NCBI RefSeq assembly: GCF_000214595.1
Contig: NZ_AFIG01000003.1
Location: 761,288 to 825,287, forward strand
Reading direction: 5' to 3'
Length of the DNA stretch: 64,000 nucleotides
Origin: Methylophaga thalassica MP
GTDB lineage: Bacteria > Pseudomonadota > Gammaproteobacteria > Nitrosococcales > Methylophagaceae
Part shown: positions 19,399 to 27,417 of the stretch, piece by piece
Position numbering within the stretch: position 1 is the stretch's first letter
Layout of the letters: the number at the start of each line of letters is the position of its first letter
Made by a program: the position numbers and the translations under genes
Notes under the pieces: model-generated
Seen by the model: only the letters and a program-made list of their open reading frames with translations
The model's database searches: none
What the model was told of the DNA's origin: nothing

Positions 19399-20162
19399 TG
19401 TATGAATTAGCACAAATGACCTGGGAAGAAGTCGCAGAAGCTGTCAAAAGTGGCGTGGATACGGCTTTACTTCCAGTTGGCGCAACTGAACAGCATGGAC
19501 CACATATGGGTTGCGGTATGGACTCAGCTATTGCTGACACCTTGTGTAAAGAAGTCGCAAAACAAACACCTGTCATTTTATTACCGACACAACCCTATGG
19601 TTGCTCAATAGGCCACTCAAAACGCTGGCCCGGCACCATGGCACTTAATCCTAAAACACTGATTGATGTTATTTCAGATATCGGTGATTGGGTGGCGTCT
19701 TCAGGTATTAAACGGTTGTTACTGATCAATGGTCATGTGACGAATGCTGCCCCACTTCGTTGTGCGCTGGAAATGCTCAGGGCACGTCATGACGACTTAA
19801 TGATCGGCCTTGTGCATACCGCTCAAATTTCAGAACGAGTTCGACAAGCCCATCATGATGATGCGGAAGACTGGCATGCCAATCAGGCTGAAACAGCCTT
19901 GATGATGGCTTTACATCCCGAGTTAGTGCGTGAGGATAAATTACTCGACGCTGACGATCCGGACCGAACCGATGGCTGCGTGTTCAGCCACCCTGTCAAT
20001 CGCACCAGTTTAAATGGTGTGACAGGCAAACCATCCACAGCAACTAAAGCGGATGGTGAAGCACTTTTTTCATGGATGTGTGAAGACTTATCTCAACTGG
20101 TGATGAGAGCAATTAAGGAACAACCGCCGCTTGATCAAAGCTACCACCAGTCTCTCTTATAA
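19398..20162 (+). CDS. Creatininase-family amidohydrolase
   Basis: A 254-residue metal-dependent hydrolase of the creatininase/MftE/ArfB fold. The metal site is visible: LPVGATEQHGPHMGCGMDSA holds the Glu, His and Asp ligands, LLINGHVTNAA replaces the usual NGHGGN, and DWHANQAETALMMA supplies the later Glu. Members open cyclic amides (creatinine), deformylate pyrimidine intermediates or trim peptides, so the exact reaction cannot be assigned. Its tight coupling to the ABC genes and to a glutamine-synthetase-like ligase suggests that it releases nitrogen from the imported compound. A true creatinine pathway would need creatinase, which is not here. Confidence 0.85.
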   Translation: MYELAQMTWEEVAEAVKSGVDTALLPVGATEQHGPHMGCGMDSAIADTLCKEVAKQTPVILLPTQPYGCSIGHSKRWPGTMALNPKTLIDVISDIGDWVASSGIKRLLLINGHVTNAAPLRCALEMLRARHDDLMIGLVHTAQISERVRQAHHDDAEDWHANQAETALMMALHPELVREDKLLDADDPDRTDGCVFSHPVNRTSLNGVTGKPSTATKADGEALFSWMCEDLSQLVMRAIKEQPPLDQSYHQSLL

Positions 20163-20188
20163 ACCGTTAACCAAAGAAGGGTAATCTC

Positions 20189-21559
20189 ATGATTAACATC
20201 AAAACTGATGATGAAATCAAAAAAATACAAGAAGAGTTAAAAAGCAAAGGCGTGAAATACTGCATGGGCACCTATGTGGATATCCACGGTGTTCCTAAAG
20301 GTAAAGTCGTGCCGCTCTCTCATTTACATCATATGGCGCATGGCTCAGAACTCTACACTGGTTATGCCGTGGATGGCTTGGGCCAACAACCTAATGACGA
20401 TGAAATCGCTTCTGTGCCGGATCTTGATCACATCATTCAAATGCCATGGCAGCCTGAAATAGCCTGGATGCCAGCCGATAATACGCTTTACAAAAAGCCG
20501 TATATGCTGAGTACTCGTGTGTTACTTAAGTCGGTACTCGAGCAAGCAAAAGAGCTGGGTTATGGCATGAATCTGGGTATTGAAGCAGAAGTTTATCTGG
20601 TGAAGAAAAATGCCGACGGGACTTTATCAGTTCCCGATCCTGATGACAAATTGAAAAAGCCATGTTACGACACTCGTGCTTTTTTAAGTAATTTCAGTTG
20701 GTTAGATAAAATGGCCACCAGCATTGACGATCTCGGTTGGGGACTTTATTCCTTCGATCATGAAGATGCCAACGCTCAGTTCGAGTTCGATTTTAACTAT
20801 GCTGATGCCGTTACCAGTTGCGACCGCTTTACTTTCTTGAAAATGATGGCAAAAGAATATGCCAAACAGGAAGATCTGTTAGCCACATTCATGCCTAAAC
20901 CTTTCTCGAACAAAACAGGCACGGGCGCCCACTTCAATATGTCGCTTTATGATCTGGAAACAGGAGCCAATCTGTTCCAGTGTAAACCGGAAGAAGATGA
21001 GCACGGCTTAGGTTTAACCAAATTAGGTTATCAATTCATCGCCGGTGTTTTAAAACATGGTCCTGCTTTGTGTGCAGTGTTTGCCCCCACAGTGAATTCA
21101 TACAAACGTTTGGTTCGCCAAGGTGATATGCCTTACTTCACTTGGGCACCGGTCTTTAACTCATTTGGTTCAAATAACCGCACTAATTCGGTTCGTGTGC
21201 CTATGGGGGGTGGCCGTTGTGAATCTCGTAATGCGGATGGCGCTGTCAATCCATACCTTGCAGCTGCCTTAGTTTTAGCTGCTGGCCTGGAAGGCATTAA
21301 AGAAGGGCTTGATCCCGGCAAACCTCAGGAACGTAATCTGTATGAATTAACCGAAGCGGAGCGTGAAGAATTAGGTATTCAGTTCTTACCAAGAACGCTT
21401 GATGAAGCGATTCAGGCATTCGCTGCCGATCCCTTTGTAGAAGAAGTATTGGGTAGTGAGTTGAGAAACGAGTTTATTCGCTATAAACAAGCCGAGTGGA
21501 ATGAATATCACACGGTGGTTAGCGCATGGGAAGTTGAACGCTACAGTCATTTATTTTAG
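20189..21559 (+). CDS. Glutamine-synthetase-family ligase, GlnT/GmaS-like
   Basis: A 456-residue ATP-dependent gamma-glutamyl ligase. Motifs: [14 protein letters not shown] in the N-terminal beta-grasp domain, GIEAEVYLV and [11 protein letters not shown] for the metal-glutamate site, [12 protein letters not shown] near the ATP site, NRTNSVRVP for phosphate, and NLYEL at the place where GlnA enzymes carry the adenylylated Tyr. Overall it resembles the rhizobial GlnT / gamma-glutamylmethylamide synthetase group more than housekeeping GlnA. GmaS starts the N-methylglutamate route for methylamine, but the mgs and mgd genes of that route are absent here. The amine acceptor may thus be ammonia, methylamine or the product of the upstream hydrolase. 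Confidence 0.9.
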   Translation: MINIKTDDEIKKIQEELKSKGVKYCMGTYVDIHGVPKGKVVPLSHLHHMAHGSELYTGYAVDGLGQQPNDDEIASVPDLDHIIQMPWQPEIAWMPADNTLYKKPYMLSTRVLLKSVLEQAKELGYGMNLGIEAEVYLVKKNADGTLSVPDPDDKLKKPCYDTRAFLSNFSWLDKMATSIDDLGWGLYSFDHEDANAQFEFDFNYADAVTSCDRFTFLKMMAKEYAKQEDLLATFMPKPFSNKTGTGAHFNMSLYDLETGANLFQCKPEEDEHGLGLTKLGYQFIAGVLKHGPALCAVFAPTVNSYKRLVRQGDMPYFTWAPVFNSFGSNNRTNSVRVPMGGGRCESRNADGAVNPYLAAALVLAAGLEGIKEGLDPGKPQERNLYELTEAEREELGIQFLPRTLDEAIQAFAADPFVEEVLGSELRNEFIRYKQAEWNEYHTVVSAWEVERYSHLF

Positions 21560-21570
21560 ACAGAGAAAGG

Positions 21571-21599
21571 TATCACCCCAGCCAAAAGCTGGGGTGATA
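21571..21599 (+). terminator. Strong hairpin at the end of the nitrogen operon
   Basis: TATCACCCCAGC (21571-21582) pairs perfectly over 12 bases with GCTGGGGTGATA (21588-21599) around a CAAAA loop, 11 bases after the ligase stop. The following bases are not T-rich, so it may end transcription poorly or serve to protect the 3' end of the message. Confidence 0.75.
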
Positions 21600-21645
21600 G
21601 CCTTATATCACTAAACAATAATGATGACATACGCCAGGAGTTCGT

Positions 21646-22095
21646 ATGAGCAAAGAAAAAGTCAGCCGTATCAGCATATCCTTACCAGAAAGTCTGTTAG
21701 AAGGTTTGGATGAGATGGTCAGCAAGCGTGGTTTTGAAAGTCGCTCTCAAGCCATTTGTGACATGATCAATTTACAAATTAATGAGCACCGTGCTCAACA
21801 AGGCGATACCGTGATGACGGGTACGGTTAATCTGGTTTATAACCATTCAGTCCCAGGTTTGCAAAAGCGCCTTCATGATCTCCAATACGAATATATTGAT
21901 GAAGTGATTAGCAACCTCAATGTCAATTTAACCCATACCAACACACTGTCGGTCATTCTGGTACAAGGTCCAGCTAATCGCCTGAACATGATCGCTGACA
22001 AAATGATTACGCTACGTGGTGTTGTCTACGGCCGACTATTATTGAACGCCGATATTATTCCCCCGATCCACCCTCTACCGCCCAAACAAACTTAA
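21646..22095 (+). CDS. NikR-like ribbon-helix-helix regulator lacking nickel ligands
   Basis: A 149-residue homologue of the NikR repressor. An N-terminal ribbon-helix-helix (RISISLPESLLEGLDEMVSK, then RGFESRSQAICDMI) binds DNA and a C-terminal ACT-like domain forms the tetramer. An ungapped alignment by eye with E. coli NikR puts Tyr, Asn, Asn and Thr at the four high-affinity nickel ligands (His76, His87, His89, Cys95 in E. coli): the region reads LNVNLTHTNT instead of LHVHINHDDC. So it should not respond to nickel in the known way. AGGAG precedes the start. It directly follows the nitrogen operon, which it may control. Confidence 0.88.
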   Translation: MSKEKVSRISISLPESLLEGLDEMVSKRGFESRSQAICDMINLQINEHRAQQGDTVMTGTVNLVYNHSVPGLQKRLHDLQYEYIDEVISNLNVNLTHTNTLSVILVQGPANRLNMIADKMITLRGVVYGRLLLNADIIPPIHPLPPKQT

Positions 22096-22179
22096 AGCTA
22101 TTGTTACTCTCGTTGTCAGTTGACCGAATGCTATGGATTCAGTAGTTTTATATTTTGCAATAAAATCACTGGCCAAAAC

Positions 22180-22809
22180 ATGACTGATACAAGCTTTCTC
22201 CCACCGCTCATCGCAGCGATTCAATCTGAAATTATTAACAATGAAGCAGAAATCTCCGCACTGGATCGTGCAATAGGTGATGGTGACCATGTCACCAATC
22301 TGTTACGTGGACTTGAAGCTGTTGCTAAACTGAATGATGAACTGGTTCAGCTTGATTGGTCAGCCGCCTTGATGAAAATTGGCATGACACTCATGTCCAC
22401 CATGGGCGGAGCCTCAGGTTCTTTACTCGGCTCAATGTTTGTCAGTATGGGAAAAGCGGCCAAAGAGCAGGAACTGGATCTAAATGGAATGACAGCTGTT
22501 TATTCGGCGGGTGTTGAATCCATAAAAGCCCGAGGCAAGGCCGATATCGGTGAAAAAACCATGCTGGATACCCTGATTCCAGTTATGCAATCATTGCAAA
22601 GCGATACCGAACAAAATGCAGATAAAACGACTGTTTTAAGCAATATTAAAACTGCCGCTACACAAGGCATGCAATCGACCAAAGATATGCTGGCAACCAA
22701 GGGAAGAGCATCATTTTTGGGTGAGCGCGCCCGCGGCCACATCGACGCAGGCGCCAGAACTTCTCAGTTAATTCTCTGTGTTATTGCTGACGAACTCAGC
22801 AAAATTTAA
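22180..22809 (+). CDS. dhaL: Dihydroxyacetone kinase subunit DhaL
   Basis: The nucleotide-holding subunit of dihydroxyacetone kinase, 209 residues from the preferred start at MTDTSF (an in-frame ATG 20 codons earlier gives a poorly matching tail). The Mg-ADP pocket is seen in ALDRAIGDGDHVTNLLRG, with Val where most DhaL have Gly, in GGASGSLLGSMF, and in GRASFLGERARGHIDAGA. DhaL works with DhaK to phosphorylate dihydroxyacetone. In PEP-dependent systems ADP on DhaL is recharged by DhaM. Here dhaK lies on the opposite strand, its end overlapping by four bases, so the subunits are not in one operon. Confidence 0.92.
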   Translation: MTDTSFLPPLIAAIQSEIINNEAEISALDRAIGDGDHVTNLLRGLEAVAKLNDELVQLDWSAALMKIGMTLMSTMGGASGSLLGSMFVSMGKAAKEQELDLNGMTAVYSAGVESIKARGKADIGEKTMLDTLIPVMQSLQSDTEQNADKTTVLSNIKTAATQGMQSTKDMLATKGRASFLGERARGHIDAGARTSQLILCVIADELSKI

Positions 22810-23792
22810 ATACCCCAACGTAATGCTGCAGTATGAACAGGTGCATCCCAATATTGCAGCATTTCATCGTCCATCAGCGTTAAGGTAATTGAGCAACCCG
22901 CCATATCCAGTGACGTAGTGTAATTTCCGACCAGTGATCGAACAATTTTTATACCACGCTCTTCAAAAAACTGTGCCGCCAAATCATAAACCAGATAAAG
23001 CTCCATTAATGGTGTCGCACCAAAACCATTGATATGCAGTAAAACGCGTTGATCTTTTGTTGGTTTTAACTCTTCATCAATCGCTTTAGCGAGTATGTGA
23101 ACAAGATCATCGGCCGTGGTCAGACTCATCACCTCTCGTCCGCGTTCTCCATGAATACCAACGCCCATTTCGACTTCATTATCCGAGATATCAAATGTAG
23201 GCTGCCCTAACGCTGGCACGGTACAACTGGTCAAAGCCACCCCCATAGAGGCAGTTGAATTGACGACTTTGTCACCAAGCTGTTTACAGGCAGCTAAATC
23301 TGCCCCGGCTTCTGCTGCAGCGCCGACGATTTTTTCAACAATCAACGTGCCAGCCACACCTCGGCGTCCAGTACTATGATTCTTAGGTAAAGACACATCA
23401 TCATTCACCAGCACTGTTTCATGGGGGCAATCCAACATTTCAGCGGCAATCTCAAAGTTCATCACATCGCCAGCATAATTTTTAACGATAAATAAAACAC
23501 CCGCGCCATTTTCTACTTCTTGTGCCGCCATCAGCATTTGGTCGGGTGTTGGAGAGGTAAACACTTGCCCAGGACAAGCGGCATCTAACATGCCTTTTCC
23601 CACCAACCCAGTATGCAATGGTTCATGGCCAGCGCCACCGCCAGAGATTAAAGCCACTTTGTTTTCAGGCTTATTTTTTCGAGTGACATAATGGGGCTGA
23701 TGATTGAATTGAATAATATTGCTATGCGCTCTGGCAAAACCATTCAAACTTTCTTCAAGAACACTTTCCACACCATTAATCAATTTTTTCAT
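22806..23792 (-). CDS. dhaK: Dihydroxyacetone kinase subunit DhaK
   Basis: The substrate-binding subunit, 328 residues. Dihydroxyacetone is held covalently by a His, here in MGVGIHGERGRE. Other family landmarks are ISGGGAGHEPLHTGLVG, ACPGQVFTSPTPDQ, VKNYAGDVMNFE and GRRGVAGTLIVEKI. The length is normal for stand-alone DhaK. It is the second gene of a two-gene minus-strand unit behind a HAD phosphatase (24-base gap), and it ends tail to tail with dhaL. No DhaM is present in the window. In a RuMP methylotroph the enzyme could recover dihydroxyacetone formed from triose or hexulose phosphates. Confidence 0.95.
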   Translation of the reverse strand: MKKLINGVESVLEESLNGFARAHSNIIQFNHQPHYVTRKNKPENKVALISGGGAGHEPLHTGLVGKGMLDAACPGQVFTSPTPDQMLMAAQEVENGAGVLFIVKNYAGDVMNFEIAAEMLDCPHETVLVNDDVSLPKNHSTGRRGVAGTLIVEKIVGAAAEAGADLAACKQLGDKVVNSTASMGVALTSCTVPALGQPTFDISDNEVEMGVGIHGERGREVMSLTTADDLVHILAKAIDEELKPTKDQRVLLHINGFGATPLMELYLVYDLAAQFFEERGIKIVRSLVGNYTTSLDMAGCSITLTLMDDEMLQYWDAPVHTAALRWGI

Positions 23793-23816
23793 CTCTCGCT
23801 TCCTTTTTTGTTTTCT

Positions 23817-24662
23817 TTAATTTTCCAGGGCTTTTGTTAATGCTGCCAAATCATCCAAAATCCATGTTGGCTCATAATCAACCTGCTTAACATCCTCAGC
23901 CGAAGACACACCGGTTAAAACCAGCACGCTACGGATTCCCGCATTAACGGCTCCCAGAATATCGGTATTAAGACGGTCACCAATGGCAATGGTGGTGTCT
24001 TTTGTCGTGCCTAAAATTTTTAATGCCTGTTCATACAAGATAGGTTCAGGCTTACCAATAGATATCGGTTTCACGCCGGTGACTGACTCCAGCGCTGCTA
24101 ACACGCCACCATTACCCATCACTTCACCAAGCTCGGTAGGCAAAGTGGAGTCCGAATTTGTCGCATAAAAAGCAGCGCCTGCATTAATATTTAATGTCGC
24201 TGTTGCCAACTTATCCCACGTTAATGTGCGATCAAGTCCGGATACAACAATATCCGCTGTTCGACCCGTGATTCCTTTTTCAGGCTGGTCTACTTCATAC
24301 AAATCGGTCAGTACAAAATCATTTTCCAATAAGGGTTGTTTTAACCCGTCTTCACCAATAACAAATACACGTTTTTTATCCGCGGGTAAGTGTTCGCATA
24401 AATAACTTACCGTGGCCATACTGGAAGTCAGAATTTCCTTAGCCTCGACCTCAATATTCATTGAGGATAATTTTTCGATATATTGCTGCTGAGTCAAACT
24501 GGCATTGTTCGTCGCTAATACAAAAGGTATCTTCTTTTCCCTGAGTAACTGAAAAAAGTCCCCTAATCCGAGCATCGCTTTATTACCATGCCATAGCACC
24601 CCATCCATATCGATAATTAGACCAGCCACGTTATCTAAATAGACCGCAGATTCTGTATTCAA
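23817..24662 (-). CDS. HAD-superfamily phosphatase, NagD/subclass IIA
   Basis: A 281-residue phosphatase. Motif I LIIDMDGVLWHG holds both Asp residues, motif II is LATNNASLT, the cap lies between, motif III is SIGKPEP and motif IV IGDRLNTDILGA. Relatives hydrolyse small phosphates such as nucleoside monophosphates, phosphoglycolate, glycerol phosphate or p-nitrophenyl phosphate. The start is probably the TTG at 24660-24662, because GAGGA lies six bases upstream of it; an in-frame TTG five codons earlier has no such site. Being co-transcribed with dhaK, it could act on triose phosphates, which is inference. It is divergent from hps1. Confidence 0.88.
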   Translation of the reverse strand: MNTESAVYLDNVAGLIIDMDGVLWHGNKAMLGLGDFFQLLREKKIPFVLATNNASLTQQQYIEKLSSMNIEVEAKEILTSSMATVSYLCEHLPADKKRVFVIGEDGLKQPLLENDFVLTDLYEVDQPEKGITGRTADIVVSGLDRTLTWDKLATATLNINAGAAFYATNSDSTLPTELGEVMGNGGVLAALESVTGVKPISIGKPEPILYEQALKILGTTKDTTIAIGDRLNTDILGAVNAGIRSVLVLTGVSSAEDVKQVDYEPTWILDDLAALTKALEN

Positions 24663-24766
24663 AATATATCCTCGCAACTATACAATCTGGTCACAGAGAG
24701 TCGCATACTGCAAATCATTGTGTCTAGTGATAAAAATGATGATAAATGTCGAGATTGAGTCAAAAA

Positions 24767-24796
24767 TTGACAGCATCTGTCGATCTGCTTTATAGT
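24767..24796 (+). promoter_or_regulatory. Sigma70 promoter of hps1
   Basis: TTGACA (24767-24772) and TATAGT (24791-24796) are 18 bases apart. A leader of about 50 bases separates it from the gene. The -10 hexamer is followed by CTGC, while the hps2 promoter shares the same TATAGTC core. Confidence 0.8.
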
Positions 24797-24855
24797 CTGC
24801 GAGCGTATTTTCAACGTAATAACTCATAAATTAAATTAATTAGGAGCATGTCAGC

Positions 24856-25497
24856 ATGGCAAAAGCACTTATTCAAATGGCACTGGATTCTCTGGATTTC
24901 GATCAAACAATCGCGCTTGCAGAGCAAGTTGCTCCTTACGTCGATATCTTAGAAATTGGTACACCATGCATCAAGTACAACGGTCTTGAACTGGTTACTG
25001 CACTGAAAAGCAAATTCCCTAACAACCTGATCCTGGTTGACCTGAAAACAATGGACGCTGGTGAATACGAAGCAACTCCATTCTACGAAGCAGGTGCTGA
25101 CATCTGTACAGTATTAGGTGTTTCTGACAAAGCGACAATGGGCGGCGTAATCAAAGCAGCTAACGCTAACAACGCTGAAGCTCAAATCGACTTAATCAGT
25201 GTTAAAGACAAAAAAGCAGTTGCAACTGAAGCAGCTCGTAACGGTGCTCAAATCATCGGTGTTCACACTGGTCTTGACGCTCAAGCAGCAGGTCAAACAC
25301 CTTTCGCTGATCTGAAAGACATCGCTAGCTTAAACTTAGGTGTTCGCATTTCAGTTGCTGGTGGTTTGAACAAAAACACTATTCAAGACACTGTTCGCGC
25401 TGGCGCGACAATTGTTGTTGTTGGTGCAGCAATCTACGGTGCGGATTCTCCAGCTGAAGCAGCTAAAGAATTACGTGCTTTAGTTGACGCAGCATAA
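24856..25497 (+). CDS. hps: 3-hexulose-6-phosphate synthase, copy 1
   Basis: Condenses formaldehyde with ribulose 5-phosphate to give D-arabino-3-hexulose 6-phosphate, the fixation step of the RuMP cycle. The 213-residue protein has the OMP-decarboxylase-like barrel, with the metal and catalytic motif VDLKTMDAG, phosphate-binding VAGGLNK and VVVGAAIYG, and EIGTPCIKYNG near the N-terminus. It is close to a second copy at 27.4 kb (well over three-quarters identical by eye). TAGGAG precedes the start. Codon use is strongly biased, as for the porin, which implies very high expression. It is a single-gene transcript with its own promoter and terminator. Confidence 0.96.
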   Translation: MAKALIQMALDSLDFDQTIALAEQVAPYVDILEIGTPCIKYNGLELVTALKSKFPNNLILVDLKTMDAGEYEATPFYEAGADICTVLGVSDKATMGGVIKAANANNAEAQIDLISVKDKKAVATEAARNGAQIIGVHTGLDAQAAGQTPFADLKDIASLNLGVRISVAGGLNKNTIQDTVRAGATIVVVGAAIYGADSPAEAAKELRALVDAA

Positions 25498-25527
25498 GCA
25501 CTAGCATTGCGTTAAGCAGAAAATGAA

Positions 25528-25558
25528 ACGAGTGGTCGTTGACCACTCGTTTTTTTTC
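25528..25558 (+). terminator. Intrinsic terminator after hps1
   Basis: ACGAGTGGTC (25528-25537) pairs perfectly with GACCACTCGT (25541-25550) around GTT, followed by a run of eight or nine T. It is a very strong terminator, fitting a heavily transcribed gene. Confidence 0.95.
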
Positions 25559-25564
25559 ATGCTC

Positions 25565-25730
25565 ACCTGATTAATTTATTAATTTAAATAATCAGGTAAG
25601 ATAGTGGTTATTGGTCATTGATAATAATTATGATTTTAATTGACCAATCTCAAATTCAAACGGATTAATCGTATTGCATGTCGACTTCTGGCATTTTTGC
25701 TTGAGTTTTTCCGACTTGCCACGATTAATC
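25565..25730. repeat. Cluster of three inverted repeats upstream of the repeat protein
   Basis: Between hps1 and the next gene lie three successive inverted repeats: ACCTGATTA / TAATCAGGT (25565-25573, 25589-25597), ATTGGTCA / TGACCAAT (25610-25617, 25641-25648) and GATTAATCGT / ACGATTAATC (25663-25672, 25721-25730). No reading frame covers them. They could be operators for a dimeric regulator or a structured RNA. No clear promoter is seen in the remaining bases to 25808, which hold only a ribosome-binding site (AGGGG). Confidence 0.65.
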
Positions 25731-25808
25731 TAAAATAGTAATTTACCCGTTGCACCAACCTCGTTATGTTGGGCAGATGGGGTTAAAATGTAACAGGGGT
25801 ATAATATT

Positions 25809-26123
25809 ATGAGTGATAAAGGTTTCTTTGCATCAGTTTGTGGATTTTTTAAAAGCCTGTTTTCATCAAGTCCTAGTCCTGCTCCAACCAGCAGCGCTAA
25901 GCAAAGCCCAGCAGCAAAAACAGCAAATGATGGTTTGACAGGTGTTGAACGCTATATCAGAAACCAAGCAAATAGCGGTTCAAAACTGACTGGTGTTGAA
26001 AAATATATTAGAAATAAAACCACATCTGTAAAAGTGTTAACAGGTGTTGAGCAATATATTCGTAATAAAGCACAAGCAAAACCAATGACAGGTGTTGAAC
26101 GTTATATTCAAAACAAAGGTTAA
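25809..26123 (+). CDS. Small protein with four TGVExYIRN repeats
   Basis: I do not recognise this 104-residue protein. Residues 6-18 (FFASVCGFFKSLF) form a hydrophobic, probably amphipathic helix with one Cys, perhaps for membrane attachment. A Ser/Pro/Ala linker follows (19-40). The rest is four copies of a motif TGVE(R/K/Q)YI(R/Q)N starting at residues 44, 61, 78 and 94, so at 17, 17 and 16 residue steps. The repeats are basic overall. AGGGG lies nine bases before the ATG. It stands between two RuMP genes on the same strand, flanked by strong terminators, so it is transcribed alone. Confidence 0.8.
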   Translation: MSDKGFFASVCGFFKSLFSSSPSPAPTSSAKQSPAAKTANDGLTGVERYIRNQANSGSKLTGVEKYIRNKTTSVKVLTGVEQYIRNKAQAKPMTGVERYIQNKG

Positions 26124-26150
26124 ACCTGACCTTACACACTAAAGATTTAT

Positions 26151-26180
26151 GGCAAAGCCGGGCAACATCCCGGCTTTGCC
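26151..26180 (+). terminator. Hairpin after the repeat-protein gene
   Basis: GGCAAAGCCGGG (26151-26162) pairs perfectly with CCCGGCTTTGCC (26169-26180) around CAACAT. It is GC-rich and stable but has no T run, so it may be a weak or Rho-aided terminator. It separates the repeat-protein gene from transaldolase. Confidence 0.75.
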
Positions 26181-26267
26181 GACATAATAATCAATAAAAT
26201 CAACCATACAGTCAGCGTTAGATGCGATGGCTGTTAATTTTTAACTTAAAAATTAAAGGTACGAAAC

Positions 26268-27251
26268 ATGGCTACTTTACTTGATCAGCTTAAGGAAATG
26301 ACCGTTGTTGTCGCCGATACTGGTGATATTCAAGCTATCGAAAAATTTACACCTCGTGATGCTACAACTAACCCTTCACTGATTACTGCTGCAGCTCAAA
26401 TGCCACAATACCAAGGTATTGTTGATGACACATTGAAAGCAGCTCGTGAAACATTAGGTGCTGACGCGCCTGCATCAGAAGTGGTTTCACTCGCATTTGA
26501 TCGTTTAGCAGTTTCATTTGGTCTGAAAATTCTGGATATCGTTCCAGGTCGTGTATCTACAGAAGTTGATGCTCGTCTGTCTTTTGACACCGAAGCGACC
26601 ATTGCTAAAGGCCGTGACCTGATTGCTCAATACGAAGCAGCTGGTGTTTCACGTGAGCGTATCCTGATCAAAATCGCAGCAACCTGGGAAGGTGTTATGG
26701 CTGCTAAAGTACTGGAAGAGGAAGGTATTCACACTAACCTGACTCTGGTATTTGGTCTGCACCAAGCTGTTGCTTGTGGTGAAAATGGTATCCAACTGAT
26801 TTCACCTTTCGTAGGTCGTATTCTTGACTGGTACAAAAAAGACACTGGTCGTGATTCTTATGAACCTGCAGAAGATCCAGGTGTTGTTTCTGTTACTCAC
26901 ATCTACAACTACTTCAAGAAATTTGGTTTAGAAACTGAAGTAATGGGTGCGAGCTTCCGTAACGTTGGTGAAATCACTGAATTAGCAGGTGTTGATCTTC
27001 TGACTATTTCTCCTGCTTTACTGGACGAATTACACTCAACTGAAGGTGACTTACCACGTAAGTTAAATGTTGAAGATGCCAAAGCATCAGATGTTGAACG
27101 CATCGATATGACTGAAGAAACATTCAAAGCTATGCACGCAGCAGATCGCATGGCAACTGAAAAGTTACAAGAAGGTATTGATGGTTTTGCTAAAGCACTT
27201 GAAACTCTTGAAGAGTTGCTGGCTAACCGTCTTGCAGAACTGGAAAGCTAA
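26268..27251 (+). CDS. tal: Transaldolase
   Basis: Transfers a dihydroxyacetone unit between sugar phosphates. In the RuMP cycle it helps regenerate ribulose 5-phosphate from fructose 6-phosphate. The 327-residue protein matches the TalB type: TTNPSLI near the start, the Schiff-base Lys in [12 protein letters not shown] (about residue 132), [14 protein letters not shown], and the C-terminal [10 protein letters not shown]. Codon use is biased like the hps genes. It has its own 5' region of about 90 bases after a hairpin and is followed by another hairpin and then the hps2 promoter. Confidence 0.97.
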   Translation: MATLLDQLKEMTVVVADTGDIQAIEKFTPRDATTNPSLITAAAQMPQYQGIVDDTLKAARETLGADAPASEVVSLAFDRLAVSFGLKILDIVPGRVSTEVDARLSFDTEATIAKGRDLIAQYEAAGVSRERILIKIAATWEGVMAAKVLEEEGIHTNLTLVFGLHQAVACGENGIQLISPFVGRILDWYKKDTGRDSYEPAEDPGVVSVTHIYNYFKKFGLETEVMGASFRNVGEITELAGVDLLTISPALLDELHSTEGDLPRKLNVEDAKASDVERIDMTEETFKAMHAADRMATEKLQEGIDGFAKALETLEELLANRLAELES

Positions 27252-27280
27252 TTCATCAGAATTAAATTTCCCCGTATTCA

Positions 27281-27303
27281 GCCCACTCCATTTGTGAGTG
27301 GGC
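27281..27303 (+). terminator. Hairpin after transaldolase
   Basis: GCCCACTC (27281-27288) pairs perfectly with GAGTGGGC (27296-27303), 29 bases after the transaldolase stop. There is no T run. It lies just upstream of the hps2 promoter. Confidence 0.6.
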
Positions 27304-27327
27304 CCGAATGCAGCAGGGTCAGTGAAA

Positions 27328-27356
27328 TTGACTTGTCACTGATTTCTGCATATAGT
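27328..27356 (+). promoter_or_regulatory. Sigma70 promoter of hps2-phi
   Basis: TTGACT (27328-27333) and TATAGT (27351-27356) with the optimal 17-base spacer. The leader is about 55 bases. The arrangement parallels the hps1 promoter but with a 17- rather than 18-base spacer. Confidence 0.8.
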
Positions 27357-27417
27357 CCCGCTTCACCTAAGCAAGCGTGATAACAATAATTTTTACTATA
27401 AATTAGGAGTATGTAAC

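Noticed and set aside
20189..21559. Assignment of the ligase as gamma-glutamylmethylamide synthetase (gmaS)
   Set aside because: The sequence is compatible, but the N-methylglutamate synthase and dehydrogenase genes that normally accompany gmaS are absent, so the specific name is not justified.
25801..25806. TATAAT directly before the TGVExYIRN-repeat gene, as a promoter -10
   Set aside because: It lies within three bases of the start codon, between the AGGGG ribosome site and the ATG, so it cannot serve as the promoter of that gene unless the message were leaderless.
25823..26123. The periodic TGVExYIRN coding repeats as a CRISPR or DNA repeat array
   Set aside because: The periodicity is at the protein level with varied codons and lies within a clean reading frame; there are no identical DNA repeats with unique spacers.
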